64,000 nt of DNA, from the NCBI RefSeq assembly GCF_965227785.1, contig NZ_OZ245785.1, positions 1,488,001 to 1,552,000 of the forward strand. The letters run 5' to 3'. A model generated the notes under the pieces. The model was not told the origin of the DNA, did no database searches, and saw nothing but the letters and a program-made list of their open reading frames with translations. The translations under genes and the position numbers were made by a program. This document shows, piece after piece, positions 17,570-26,327 of the stretch. This DNA is from Gracilimonas sp965227785 (GTDB taxonomy: Bacteria > Bacteroidota > Rhodothermia > Balneolales > Balneolaceae). Each line of letters begins with the position of its first letter. Within the stretch, counting starts at the first letter, position 1.

Positions 17570-18276
17570 GATACCGTCATCTCAGCTACGTCTTCGACTT
17601 CCTGTAATTTTCCGCCACGGAGTTCCAGCACGCGATCTGCGATTTTGCAAATATCCCGATCATGAGTAGCAAGAATGATAGTACGCCCATTTTCCCGAAC
17701 CAGGTTATTTAAGATATCGAGGATTTGCTGACCGGTTTCGTAATCCAGATTTCCCGTGGGCTCGTCAGCTAATATCAGCATGGGTTCATGAGCAAGCGCA
17801 CGTGCTATAGCCACCCGCTGTTGTTCCCCTCCGGACAGACGGTCGGGGTAACTGTCTCCCCGGTCTCCAAGACCTACTTTATCCAGAAACTGTTGAGCTT
17901 TATCCAGCGTACCCTCATCCGTTGCTCCTTTGAGCTTGAGAGGCAATAGCACGTTTTCGTGTGCCGTCAGTGTTGAAATCAGGTTAAATGACTGAAATAC
18001 GAAGCCGATATTTTTACGTCGAAATAGCGTTCGGTTCTTTTCGTCAAGCTCAGCCAGATTGGTTCCGCCAATAATTACCTTACCTTCGTCGGGCTTATCA
18101 ATTCCGCTTACCAGGTTAAGAAGGGTACTTTTTCCGGAGCCTGATCGTCCGAGTAGCACAATCATTTCTCCTTCTTTTACAGAGAGATTCATACTATCAA
18201 GCACCGAGCGAATTTTATCTCCTTCCCGATAGCTTTTTGTCAGGTTCTGTAATTCTATGTGTGAGGTATCAGGCAT
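17566..18276 (-). CDS. ABC transporter ATP-binding protein (LolD/MacB/AttE type)
   Basis: 236 residues with a complete nucleotide-binding domain: Walker A GRSGSGKS at 43-50, Q-loop VFQSFNLI, signature LSGGEQQRVAIARAL, Walker B LILADEPTGNLD, and the H-loop ATHD. The ADEPTGNLD form is typical of the LolD/MacB/FtsE branch that partners FtsX-like permeases, as here. It is the first gene of a three-gene operon (ATPase, double FtsX permease, AttH-like lipocalin). The promoter should lie in 18277-18373. Confidence 0.95.
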   Translation of the reverse strand: MPDTSHIELQNLTKSYREGDKIRSVLDSMNLSVKEGEMIVLLGRSGSGKSTLLNLVSGIDKPDEGKVIIGGTNLAELDEKNRTLFRRKNIGFVFQSFNLISTLTAHENVLLPLKLKGATDEGTLDKAQQFLDKVGLGDRGDSYPDRLSGGEQQRVAIARALAHEPMLILADEPTGNLDYETGQQILDILNNLVRENGRTIILATHDRDICKIADRVLELRGGKLQEVEDVAEMTVS

Positions 18277-18373
18277 CTATTTCTAATTAAGCCGTTTCAG
18301 ATCATTTTACTTCGGGCTTAACATCACTTACTGAAACAGTGTTCCTGAACTGATGTGAATTAACTGCTCTCCA

Positions 18374-18405
18374 TAAAAAAAGCGCCTGCCGTTATAGCAG
18401 ACGCC
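18374..18405 (-). terminator. Intrinsic terminator of the LamG protein gene
   Basis: Read on the minus strand, GCGTCTGC-loop-GCAGGCGC forms an 8-pair stem with one G-U pair (18382-18404), directly followed by seven T (18375-18381). It lies 30 bases after the stop of the large LamG gene and in its direction. It also stops read-through toward the Att-like operon. Confidence 0.8.
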
Positions 18406-18433
18406 CCGAGGGAGATTAAATTTTTAGGTGGAC

Positions 18434-21400
18434 TTATTTCACCAGTGTCATTTTACGTATTTGTTCAAATTCCCCGGCTTTCAATCGGTAAATGTACATC
18501 CCGCTTGGCAGCTGACTTGCATCAAAATCTACCTGATGCGTCCCGGCAGCTTGTCGTGTATTTACCAGGTCGGCTACTTTCTGTCCGATGGAGTTAAATA
18601 CCGTCAGCCGTACATCTGCTGCTTCCGGAAGGGCATATTTTATAGTAGTGGTTGGGTTGAACGGGTTCGGGTAATTATGGGACAGATCGAATGCTTCCGG
18701 TACGCCATTTTCATCGGTGATGTCCGTATCGGTTACCATCTGTACACCTACGGAAACAGAAGTCGTGCCACCGTCTTCATCCGTCACTTCTATATCCAGT
18801 GTTCCTGCCCCATCGAAATCACCGTTTGGTGATAGCTTGAGCATCTGCCCGTCAAAATCAACATTAATACCCGACGTATCTACCGCAAAAGTAAACGTCA
18901 GTGCCGTATCTGCTGACTCTACGTCTGCTGTTCGTGCAAACATATCAGCGGTCAATTCCCCTCCTAAAGGAACCTGAAGGTCATTCTCAAAACCGGCAAG
19001 TTCCGGCAGGTCATTTACTGATTCTACGTTCACTATAAAAGACTGACGGGCTGTGGTAGCTCCATCGGTTGCTTCTACGGTAAGGGTATCGGTTCCGAAA
19101 ATATTTTCCAGGGAAGTGAACACCAGGCTGGTATCATTCTGAACTTCCGCTTCCACAATATGACACGGCACCACAATGGAGTAACTCAGATTTGGGGTGT
19201 CATCATCCTGAAAAACAGTATTCAGATCTGCTGCTACAAAAGTACCAAAGTCTTCATCCAGAGTGATTTCAGAAATTGGGTTTACCACCACAGGCTGACT
19301 GCTCAGCGCATTGGAGTTCACAAAAGTAGCGTCACCACTCAGGGTTCCGCTCATTGCTCTTGTCGCTGAACTGTAGGTCAATGAAGATCCTTCAGACTCG
19401 TCAAACCGGAAATAAGCAATCAGGTCCTCGTGATCGCCCATTAATTCTTTGTAAAAGTTATTGGCTATCTCAGACTCCGAACGGGCTACATTCCAGATTC
19501 GAATTTCGTCCAACTCTCCGCTGTAGAAGTTCCCATCCAGCGCATTTGGCCCACCAATTAAAAGAGGCTGTGGATTCGGATCAATACTTCTGTCTTCGCT
19601 ATCCGTGGCATCGAGCGAACCATTCACATAGATCTTAAGGTCGGTTCCATCATAAGTCGCAGCAATGTGTGTCCATTGATTTGCAGGGATACTTGAATTC
19701 GTTGTGACCCGTGGCCCTCCATTGGTGATATCACCAATCGTAAATGAAGCAGCTACCGAGCTTCCGATACCTTCAAGACGCAAGCGGTATCCATCACTGG
19801 TGGCCCCTTTCTGAACAATGACCGCATTCTCATCGCTATTGCCATCATGGTTCACCCAGGCTTCCACCGTCATGGTTTCTTCAAAGTTTACGTACAACTG
19901 TTCATAACCGTCTAATGAATTACGGTTATCGAGGCGAACGTAATCCAGATTACCATCCAGTTTTAGTGCGTTTCCGGCTTCATAAGCTGAAGCTCTGACT
20001 GGGGCTGGGTGACTGAAATCACTTTCCTGCCCGTCTGCATTAATCGTTGTTGTCTGATAGTAATAGGTGTTTTCAGCCGTCAAACCGCCATCAGAATAAC
20101 TGAATGTAGAGGTTGAGGCTACTTCACTGCGATCACTTAAATTCTGCTGGGCCGATCGGTACACTTTTTGACTGGACGGCACATTAAAGGCTCGGTTTAC
20201 AATAGATACTTCCGCTGTTGATGTATCTGCTAATGCGTAACTGTGTGGAGCAACAGGGAACACACCCGGTGCGATCACCTCAACAGAGCCGCTAACCGGT
20301 ACTTTTTTCATATCGGTATGATAGGTATCCATGCTTCTCACAATAGAATTCCCTGCATCGTCAAAGCGATAGTAGAGTTCAAGTCCTTCTTCATTCCCGA
20401 CGAATTCTTTGTTGTAGTTATCCTCTATATCCTGACGCTGCAGTACAATGCTCCAAATCCCAAGCTCATCAATATGACCGCTAAAGAACTGGTCGGAAGC
20501 AGCAGCATCCGCACCGATAAACAGATCGAAGTCATTTCCGTCAATAGTGCGGTCTTCTGGTTCGGTTTTGTCAAGTTCACCGTTGATATACACTTTAAGG
20601 TCGTTGCCGTCATACGTACCGGCCACGTGTGTCCATTGGTTAGCCGGAATACTTGAGTTGGATACGATGGTCGGTCCACCATTGGTGATATCCCCAATGG
20701 CAAATGCAAGATTGGGCGCTTGTCCTTCTCCGTCCAATCGTAGTACATATCCGTCTGCAGTTGATCCTTTTACAGCAATTACCGCATTTTCATCGCTTTG
20801 TCCGTCGTGCTTAATCCAGGCATGTACCGTTATATCCGTTTCGATGATATCAAGTGAGGGCCGGTCTGAAACCAATCCATAGGCGTTTTTAGTAAGGTGC
20901 AGACTTCCTCCACCCATCGTGGCATAGGGCGTGGCCGTAACCATATTTGAAAAATCACTTTCGTTGGCAGAGCTGTTGATAGTTGTAATTTCATAGTAGT
21001 AGGTTTGACCGTTACTTAAGCCTGTATCGGTGTATTCTGTACTTCCTGATGATACCGTAGCCACTTCCGTTCGGTCACTGCCATCCGCAGCTGTAGAACG
21101 ATATACTTTGAAGCTTGAAGCCTGATTTTCATCATTCGGCCCCAGGCGTTCATCCCAGCTTAGCTCGGCCTGCCCGTTTCCATTATGGGTATAAAGATTG
21201 GGTGCAATCGGTACCACTCCGGGACTCGCAATACCGGCATTATCACCAGTCATTGTGAGGGTGTTCGAACCTGCCAAGTCACTTACATTGCCCCCGCTGG
21301 AAGAGGAAAACTGATACAAAGCTGCAAGCCCGGTTTCACTTCCTGTCAATTCTTCCAGATAATTGTCCCTAATTTGAGCAGCGCTTCTCACGGTATTCCA

Positions 21401-22006
21401 GATTCGTACTCCATCCATCTCACCACTCAAAAAATTTCCGGTTAATGATGCATTGGCGCCCAGGGTAAGACTGGCATCGTTGGCATCAATCGTACGATCT
21501 TCTTGTGAAGTGACATCCAGTTCCCCATTGATGTAAATCTTCAAAAACTGCCCGTTATAGGTTGCCGCTATGTGGGTCCAGCGGTTGGCGGGAACTCCTG
21601 TTTCAGAATATACAGCCGGTCCGTCATTTGTCACATCACCAATAACAAACCGAACATAGGTCTCATCACCTTCACCATAAAGCTGCAGGCGATATCCGTC
21701 ACTACTCAAAGCCTTATTGATTAAGAAAGCATCAGCATCGCTTTCTCCGTCATGCTTTACCCATGTTTCAAGTGTGATACTGGTACCGGAAATATCCAGA
21801 GATGGACTGTCTCCGGCGGTCGCATAATCACCATCGCCATCCAGACTCAGGCTACCCTGCTGGGCCCAACTCTGTGACGGAGCAACAGCAACGATCATAA
21901 AAGTTAGTATTGCCGAAAAAATATAGTTAAAATTTTTGCTTAGGATGTACTCCCTTCTCTCATTGATTAAATTTTGATATATAGTATCTCGTGATTTCAT
22001 CTGCAT
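18434..22006 (-). CDS. Large secreted triple-LamG protein with C-terminal sorting domain
   Basis: 1190 residues. After a long signal region (hydrophobic about 30-45, cleavage near WAQQ) come three LamG/concanavalin-like domains at about 51-255, 363-580 and 675-900. Each carries the same signature (W-x-K/N-H-D-G, then DGYxLxLxGxG, then PANxWTHIAATYxG) and Asp-rich loops. Fibronectin-type-III-like linkers lie between them (TYYYEITTINSSANESDF and its copy TYYYQTTTINADGQESDF). Next are two cadherin-like/Ig repeats (about 905-1085). The end (about 1105-1190) has LSHNYPNPFNPTTTIKYALP and LPSGMYIYRLKAG, the FlgD-like or type IX sorting tail. The role is likely surface attachment or glycan binding; no catalytic residues were seen. 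A strong terminator follows, and the gene stands alone. Confidence 0.9.
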   Translation of the reverse strand: MQMKSRDTIYQNLINERREYILSKNFNYIFSAILTFMIVAVAPSQSWAQQGSLSLDGDGDYATAGDSPSLDISGTSITLETWVKHDGESDADAFLINKALSSDGYRLQLYGEGDETYVRFVIGDVTNDGPAVYSETGVPANRWTHIAATYNGQFLKIYINGELDVTSQEDRTIDANDASLTLGANASLTGNFLSGEMDGVRIWNTVRSAAQIRDNYLEELTGSETGLAALYQFSSSSGGNVSDLAGSNTLTMTGDNAGIASPGVVPIAPNLYTHNGNGQAELSWDERLGPNDENQASSFKVYRSTAADGSDRTEVATVSSGSTEYTDTGLSNGQTYYYEITTINSSANESDFSNMVTATPYATMGGGSLHLTKNAYGLVSDRPSLDIIETDITVHAWIKHDGQSDENAVIAVKGSTADGYVLRLDGEGQAPNLAFAIGDITNGGPTIVSNSSIPANQWTHVAGTYDGNDLKVYINGELDKTEPEDRTIDGNDFDLFIGADAAASDQFFSGHIDELGIWSIVLQRQDIEDNYNKEFVGNEEGLELYYRFDDAGNSIVRSMDTYHTDMKKVPVSGSVEVIAPGVFPVAPHSYALADTSTAEVSIVNRAFNVPSSQKVYRSAQQNLSDRSEVASTSTFSYSDGGLTAENTYYYQTTTINADGQESDFSHPAPVRASAYEAGNALKLDGNLDYVRLDNRNSLDGYEQLYVNFEETMTVEAWVNHDGNSDENAVIVQKGATSDGYRLRLEGIGSSVAASFTIGDITNGGPRVTTNSSIPANQWTHIAATYDGTDLKIYVNGSLDATDSEDRSIDPNPQPLLIGGPNALDGNFYSGELDEIRIWNVARSESEIANNFYKELMGDHEDLIAYFRFDESEGSSLTYSSATRAMSGTLSGDATFVNSNALSSQPVVVNPISEITLDEDFGTFVAADLNTVFQDDDTPNLSYSIVVPCHIVEAEVQNDTSLVFTSLENIFGTDTLTVEATDGATTARQSFIVNVESVNDLPELAGFENDLQVPLGGELTADMFARTADVESADTALTFTFAVDTSGINVDFDGQMLKLSPNGDFDGAGTLDIEVTDEDGGTTSVSVGVQMVTDTDITDENGVPEAFDLSHNYPNPFNPTTTIKYALPEAADVRLTVFNSIGQKVADLVNTRQAAGTHQVDFDASQLPSGMYIYRLKAGEFEQIRKMTLVK

Positions 22007-22148
22007 TAATTTGGTTAATGATTACAATGACAGGCAGAACTCAGTATTTTAGCCCTGTCTCTCGTTTTTTACATACGTGGGGCATTTTTAAAACCGCTCA
22101 ATTGATTACCTTTATGAACCTGAATTCCCTATCTAAACACCCAAGCAC

Positions 22149-23135
22149 ATGAACCGAATCATTTTCTTAGGGATTACCTTCTCCGCTATCTTTTCCTGCA
22201 CTCAAATTGAAAAAGAAGCGATAACACGCGATGGTTATATTCAAACGAATGATGGTGCAGAGCTTTATTATAAGGTTCAAGGGTTGGGTAGTGACACGCT
22301 CCTTATCATTCACGGAGGCCCCGGAGCAGGCATCAACTCTTTTTCACCTTCTGCTGAACCGCTGGCTAAAGATTTCACGCTCATTTTCTATGATCAGCGC
22401 GGTGGAGGAAAATCTACACTCCCGGAAGATACTACCCTACTAAAACCCGAATACTTTGTGGAGGACCTGGAAGCTGTACGAGAGTATTTCAACCTCAATT
22501 CTATGAACATACTTACCCACTCATTTGGGTCTATTGTTTTAGCGGAATATGCCACAAAATACTCCTATCACTTAAAACGGGTTGTTTTTCATGGATCTAC
22601 CGGGCCGGTTAGGGCAGAAATGGGGGAATATTACCGGGCGAGAGCTCAACAAGCGTCCCCTGTTCCAGACACATCACTTACCAACCGGGCTTCAACCCTG
22701 TTAACACAACTGTTGGAAGGAACAGCTGATGATCCCATTTCAGTATGCAGAGAATTTGAACAACTCTCCAAAAAAATCGCCACTATGAGGGGTGAAAAGG
22801 CCTCTCACAAGGGTTCAACCTGTGCTGCGCCGGCCGAAGCTGTTAAGTACTACTACCAATATACCGCTCAGCTTGCCCCGGCTTTGTTCGGCAAATGGGA
22901 TTACAGCGAAAAGTTGCAGGATTTTAAAGCACCGCTCCTTGTCGTTTACGGAAAGGAGGATTCCCTTGCTATTTCCAGTCAGCGCAGGTGGACGAAAATC
23001 ATCCCAAACAGCCGGTTACTTTTGGTTCCTGAAGCCGATAAGGGAAGCCTTTCCGACAACCCCGACTTCACTCTGGATGCGATCACAACTTTCTTTGAAG
23101 GCCATTGGCCTGAACAAGCTGAAGCAAGCGAGTAA
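22149..23135 (+). CDS. Alpha/beta hydrolase, possible lipoprotein, proline-iminopeptidase-like
   Basis: 328 residues. The N-terminus ends in IFSC (Cys17), a possible but imperfect lipobox. The fold is clear: HGGPG oxyanion motif at 55-59, YDQRGGGKS at 81-89, and the nucleophile elbow THSFGS with Ser125 (the first Gly of GxSxG is Thr, as in some members). An acidic residue is in VVYGKEDSL. The usual catalytic His near the end is missing: where the family has GHxP-type sequence, this protein reads VPEADKGSLSDNP. The only His after that is in the far tail (GHWPE). It may therefore be inactive, or use a displaced His. A TACCTTTA box about 35 bases upstream is a candidate -7 element. Confidence 0.82.
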   Translation: MNRIIFLGITFSAIFSCTQIEKEAITRDGYIQTNDGAELYYKVQGLGSDTLLIIHGGPGAGINSFSPSAEPLAKDFTLIFYDQRGGGKSTLPEDTTLLKPEYFVEDLEAVREYFNLNSMNILTHSFGSIVLAEYATKYSYHLKRVVFHGSTGPVRAEMGEYYRARAQQASPVPDTSLTNRASTLLTQLLEGTADDPISVCREFEQLSKKIATMRGEKASHKGSTCAAPAEAVKYYYQYTAQLAPALFGKWDYSEKLQDFKAPLLVVYGKEDSLAISSQRRWTKIIPNSRLLLVPEADKGSLSDNPDFTLDAITTFFEGHWPEQAEASE

Positions 23136-23185
23136 AAGATCATAAACCTATCAGAAAGTTATAAGAAAAGAAGTTGGCGAAGCCC

Positions 23186-23193
23186 TACCTTTG
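23186..23193 (+). promoter_or_regulatory. TACCTTTG, candidate -7 box of hisA
   Basis: An exact TAnnTTTG match that ends 16 bases before the hisA ATG at 23210. A longer reading frame could start at 23174, but that start would lie upstream of the predicted transcription start, so this box supports the shorter HisA. No clear -33 TTTG was found. Confidence 0.4.
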
Positions 23194-23209
23194 CATCAAA
23201 AAATATTCT

Positions 23210-23926
23210 ATGCTTACAATTCCCGCTATCGACTTATTAAACGGACAGGCTGTCCGGCTTCATAAAGGTTCGTATGAAGAGGTAACCGTTTATGACGAAT
23301 CTCCGGTAAATCAAGCCCGGAAGTTTAAAGAAGCAGGCTTTAAGCATATACATGTGGTAGACCTGAATGGAGCGAAGGAAGGGAAATTCATTAATCTGCC
23401 ACACATTAAAGAGATTATTGACGAATTGGGGATTTCGGTTCAAACCGGGGGCGGTATCCGGACTTTTGATGATGTGGAAATGCTTCTCGGTGCCGGTCTT
23501 TCAAAAGTGATTTGCAGTTCCATGGCTATCAAAAATGAAGAAGACTGGCTGAAAGCTCTTGCGGAATATCCTGACAAAATGATTTTGGGGATGGACCTTA
23601 AAGACGGGAAAATTGCTTATTCCGGCTGGCTTGAGACAGCGGAGGAGTCTGTAGAATCTTTTCTGAACCGGATGATTGAGCATGGATTACAGGAAGTACT
23701 GTGTACCGATATTTCCAAAGATGGTACGCTTTCCGGACCTAATTTTGAGCTTTATGAACACCTTCAAAAGCAATTTCCTGATATAAGGCTGATTGCTTCG
23801 GGCGGGGTTTCATCTCTTGAAGACTTAAACATACTCAACAAGGCTAACATTGATGCCGTGGTGGTAGGGAAAGCCTATTACGAGAGCCGAATTTCGCTGG
23901 AAGAAATGGCCGAGTTCAACGGTTAA
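23210..23926 (+). CDS. hisA: ProFAR isomerase (HisA)
   Basis: 238 residues from the ATG at 23210, giving the canonical start MLTIPAIDLLNGQAVRL. The catalytic acids D8 (PAIDLL) and D129 (ILGMDLKDG) are present, and the phosphate loops TGGGIRT and ASGGVSSLED are intact, in a TIM barrel. It converts ProFAR to PRFAR in histidine synthesis, feeding HisF/HisH. A TTG-like extension to 23174 adds 12 residues not seen in the family. Neighbours are a hydrolase and a serpin, not his genes. Confidence 0.95.
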   Translation: MLTIPAIDLLNGQAVRLHKGSYEEVTVYDESPVNQARKFKEAGFKHIHVVDLNGAKEGKFINLPHIKEIIDELGISVQTGGGIRTFDDVEMLLGAGLSKVICSSMAIKNEEDWLKALAEYPDKMILGMDLKDGKIAYSGWLETAEESVESFLNRMIEHGLQEVLCTDISKDGTLSGPNFELYEHLQKQFPDIRLIASGGVSSLEDLNILNKANIDAVVVGKAYYESRISLEEMAEFNG

Positions 23927-24002
23927 AGTACCTGTTAGGATTATAAACCGCACAAATGGACACTTGCGCTATCGCCTTTATAGTCTGGAGGAGAGTTGAA
24001 GA

Positions 24003-25244
24003 TCATAATTTAGGATTCTTTACTTTACCCATAAAAAGCAGAGCTCCACTATTTTGCTCCCGGATCATAAATACAAAAGGACGATCTACGGAAAACGTTT
24101 GCGGCATTGAAGTTACCTCCACACCAACCGAAGTGACAGCAGCAGCCTCGGTTCCTTTCTCGTCCACTTTTACATACGTTTTGTGATTCACTTCACTTAT
24201 AAAAAGAGGAGCGTCCGGGTTAATACCTGAAAAATCAGCCTCTGCTTCATTAAACGGAACTTCCATCCCCATTGATTTCAGAATGTCATTCATTTTGATT
24301 TTGTAGGAAAGTTCAAACTTGGGTAAATGTAGTGGCATGTCCCTTTCCGATAAACCCGCAACCCAAGAGTCGAATTCCTCTTTGGTCAGGTCATCGCTGA
24401 TAAATTCATCAATCGGTTTTTCCCTATCGGCAGGCATTATTACCGTCATGCTAAACAGGCTGTCTCCGTAAGGCAGGTCAATCATGTGAACATCATCATT
24501 CATGTTGATATTAAACAGACGTTCCTGCCTCATCATATCCACCATTACTTCTCCGCCTTCTTCAAGGCTAAAGGACCGTTCCCGGGTTTCCTCTTTATCA
24601 AATTGATAGGTCCAGTCGCCCTTAAAGTAAACAGCATTGATCAGATACATCACCATTTCAGGTGGAATTTGACCATCGATGATCTTTTCAATCAACCCGT
24701 TGGTATTATCGGCCACCCATTGATTTATGATATCTGTAGATTTCGGATCGCTGAAATTTAACTCGCGTGTGGTAGCATTAAAATATTCTTCAAGTGTATT
24801 GGTGAACGTTTCCTGAACGGCAAATCCTTCTCTGCTCCATACTGAGTTTGCTATCTGCATTTTCACTTTAGGGTCGGCTTCCGTCAGTAATTTTATCAGC
24901 GACTGATATCCCTGGTTAATTTCATCCTGGCTCAGCCCCTGAAAGGCGAGAGTTTCCCTCATCTGCTCAAAAGTTTCTCCTTCCGCCCCATTCATCGTCA
25001 TACCCAAAGCCACGGAAATACTGAGCGGTGAAATGAAAATATTCTTCGATGAGTCTCCGGCAACCGTACTCTTAAACACATTAAACCCAAATGACTGTCC
25101 GTCCTCAACCAGCTTCTTCTCAGCAGCTGAAAGTTCTCGTGGTAATTCCCCGTTTGAATTCGGCCCGGTAACATCGGTTGTGCAACTAAGCGAAATAAAA
25201 AAGACAGCTATTAATAAAAACGATAGTAAACGATTGGTTCTCAT
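24003..25244 (-). CDS. Serpin-family protease inhibitor, lipoprotein
   Basis: 413 residues from the ATG at 25244, which has an AGGAGAAG Shine-Dalgarno just upstream; the ATG at 25259 lacks one. The signal peptide ends in ISLSC (Cys21), a lipobox, so it is predicted to be membrane-anchored. The serpin fold is recognisable: NIFISPLSISVALGMTMNGA, LINAVYFKGDW, and DRPFVFMIREQNSGALLFMGKV at the end. The reactive-loop hinge EKGTEAAAVTSVGV has small residues at P12-P9, expected for a true inhibitor that inserts its loop. Counting from the hinge Glu as P17 puts P1-P1' near Thr-Ser (inference). It would trap serine proteases at the cell surface. Target unknown. Confidence 0.93.
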   Translation of the reverse strand: MRTNRLLSFLLIAVFFISLSCTTDVTGPNSNGELPRELSAAEKKLVEDGQSFGFNVFKSTVAGDSSKNIFISPLSISVALGMTMNGAEGETFEQMRETLAFQGLSQDEINQGYQSLIKLLTEADPKVKMQIANSVWSREGFAVQETFTNTLEEYFNATTRELNFSDPKSTDIINQWVADNTNGLIEKIIDGQIPPEMVMYLINAVYFKGDWTYQFDKEETRERSFSLEEGGEVMVDMMRQERLFNINMNDDVHMIDLPYGDSLFSMTVIMPADREKPIDEFISDDLTKEEFDSWVAGLSERDMPLHLPKFELSYKIKMNDILKSMGMEVPFNEAEADFSGINPDAPLFISEVNHKTYVKVDEKGTEAAAVTSVGVEVTSMPQTFSVDRPFVFMIREQNSGALLFMGKVKNPKL

Positions 25245-25310
25245 GGTCTTCTCCTGCATTTAGATAACTCAATATATTAAATGAACAACCACAGAGAAAA
25301 TTGTCCTGCT

Positions 25311-26138
25311 CTATTTTTCATTAACGATTTTATCTGCTCTTCCTAAAACATACACTCTCCCTTGTAAATCCATAAATCCAACATCCCGACTGTTGTATTT
25401 CTTCTGTGTGTAAGCTGTTTCGGATTGAATATAGATAGGCGCAGGATTATCGGGTGATCCCTCACAGGTCAAATTAACTCCAGCAAGGGGTTTCCCACTG
25501 CACAGGTGTTCATAAGGACCCACCGGATCTGTATTTTTTCTTTTGTGAGCTGCAATTAAACCACCGGCTTCCGTCTGTCCATATCCCTGAATAGTGAAAT
25601 CAGAATGAGGATTGAGCTTCTGAAGTTCGCCTTCATCTACAGAGTAACCGCCAAACACAATATGGGGAACGAACCACTCTTCGCCATACATTGCCCTCAG
25701 AACCGCTGGTACTGTCAGCAGAAAATCAGGTTTAAACTCCTGAACGCTCTTCAACCATTTGTCATCTTCTCCCTTTTTGGTTTTGATGAACCGATATTCG
25801 CATCCTAATTCTTCCGCCATAATCGCCCAGCTTAGTCCTGCCACATGCCAGGGTGCCGCCATCATCAGCAATCTATGCTCGGGCTTCACGCCGAATGCCT
25901 GTGCTGAGTAACGTGCATTTTTGACCAGATTCTCATAGCGATTCCAAATTTCTTTAGGTGAACCTGTGGTTCCGCTCGAAAATAAACCAATGTGCTTCTC
26001 ATCCGAATCCGGATGTTCAGCAGGTGGATGCTGACCGGAGAGTTTGGGAGGAATTAACAATTGGGAATCCGGGCTTTCCATGACTTCAGCTACAATATCC
26101 CGTGCCGATTGTGAAACGTCTGTACATTTAAACTTCAT
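25311..26138 (-). CDS. Short AMP-binding (acyl-CoA synthetase/MenE-like) protein without C-terminal domain
   Basis: 275 residues from the ATG at 26138, which has an A/G-rich leader; a TTG at 26168 adds ten residues. The adenylating-enzyme core is present: the phosphate loop SSGTTGSPKE at 54-63, the adenine-binding GYGQTEAGG at 185-193, and RDVGFMD followed by the hinge GRADKIV at 266-272. The chain stops three residues after the hinge. The mobile C-terminal domain with its catalytic Lys is missing, and the N-terminus is about half the usual length. The closest functional group is MenE (o-succinylbenzoate-CoA ligase), but no other menaquinone gene is near. It may need a separate C-domain protein or do only adenylation. 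Confidence 0.72.
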   Translation of the reverse strand: MKFKCTDVSQSARDIVAEVMESPDSQLLIPPKLSGQHPPAEHPDSDEKHIGLFSSGTTGSPKEIWNRYENLVKNARYSAQAFGVKPEHRLLMMAAPWHVAGLSWAIMAEELGCEYRFIKTKKGEDDKWLKSVQEFKPDFLLTVPAVLRAMYGEEWFVPHIVFGGYSVDEGELQKLNPHSDFTIQGYGQTEAGGLIAAHKRKNTDPVGPYEHLCSGKPLAGVNLTCEGSPDNPAPIYIQSETAYTQKKYNSRDVGFMDLQGRVYVLGRADKIVNEK

Positions 26139-26327
26139 ATCTTTCTTTTCTTTTGAGGAGTAACTCAAAATCAGGACTTTGGGTTCATTCTATGCGCAGC
26201 TTTAAACTTATTTCACTAACACACGATTTGAGAATTTTCTATATTCAGGGTCTAATTTTTTACCCTGCGGAATGAAATAATTCAACACGTATCGATCCGT
26301 AATGGTTAAGCAGATTTTCAGAACTTT

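Noticed and set aside
23174..23209. Longer HisA start
   Set aside because: It overlaps the TACCTTTG box and adds residues not seen in HisA; the ATG at 23210 gives the canonical start.
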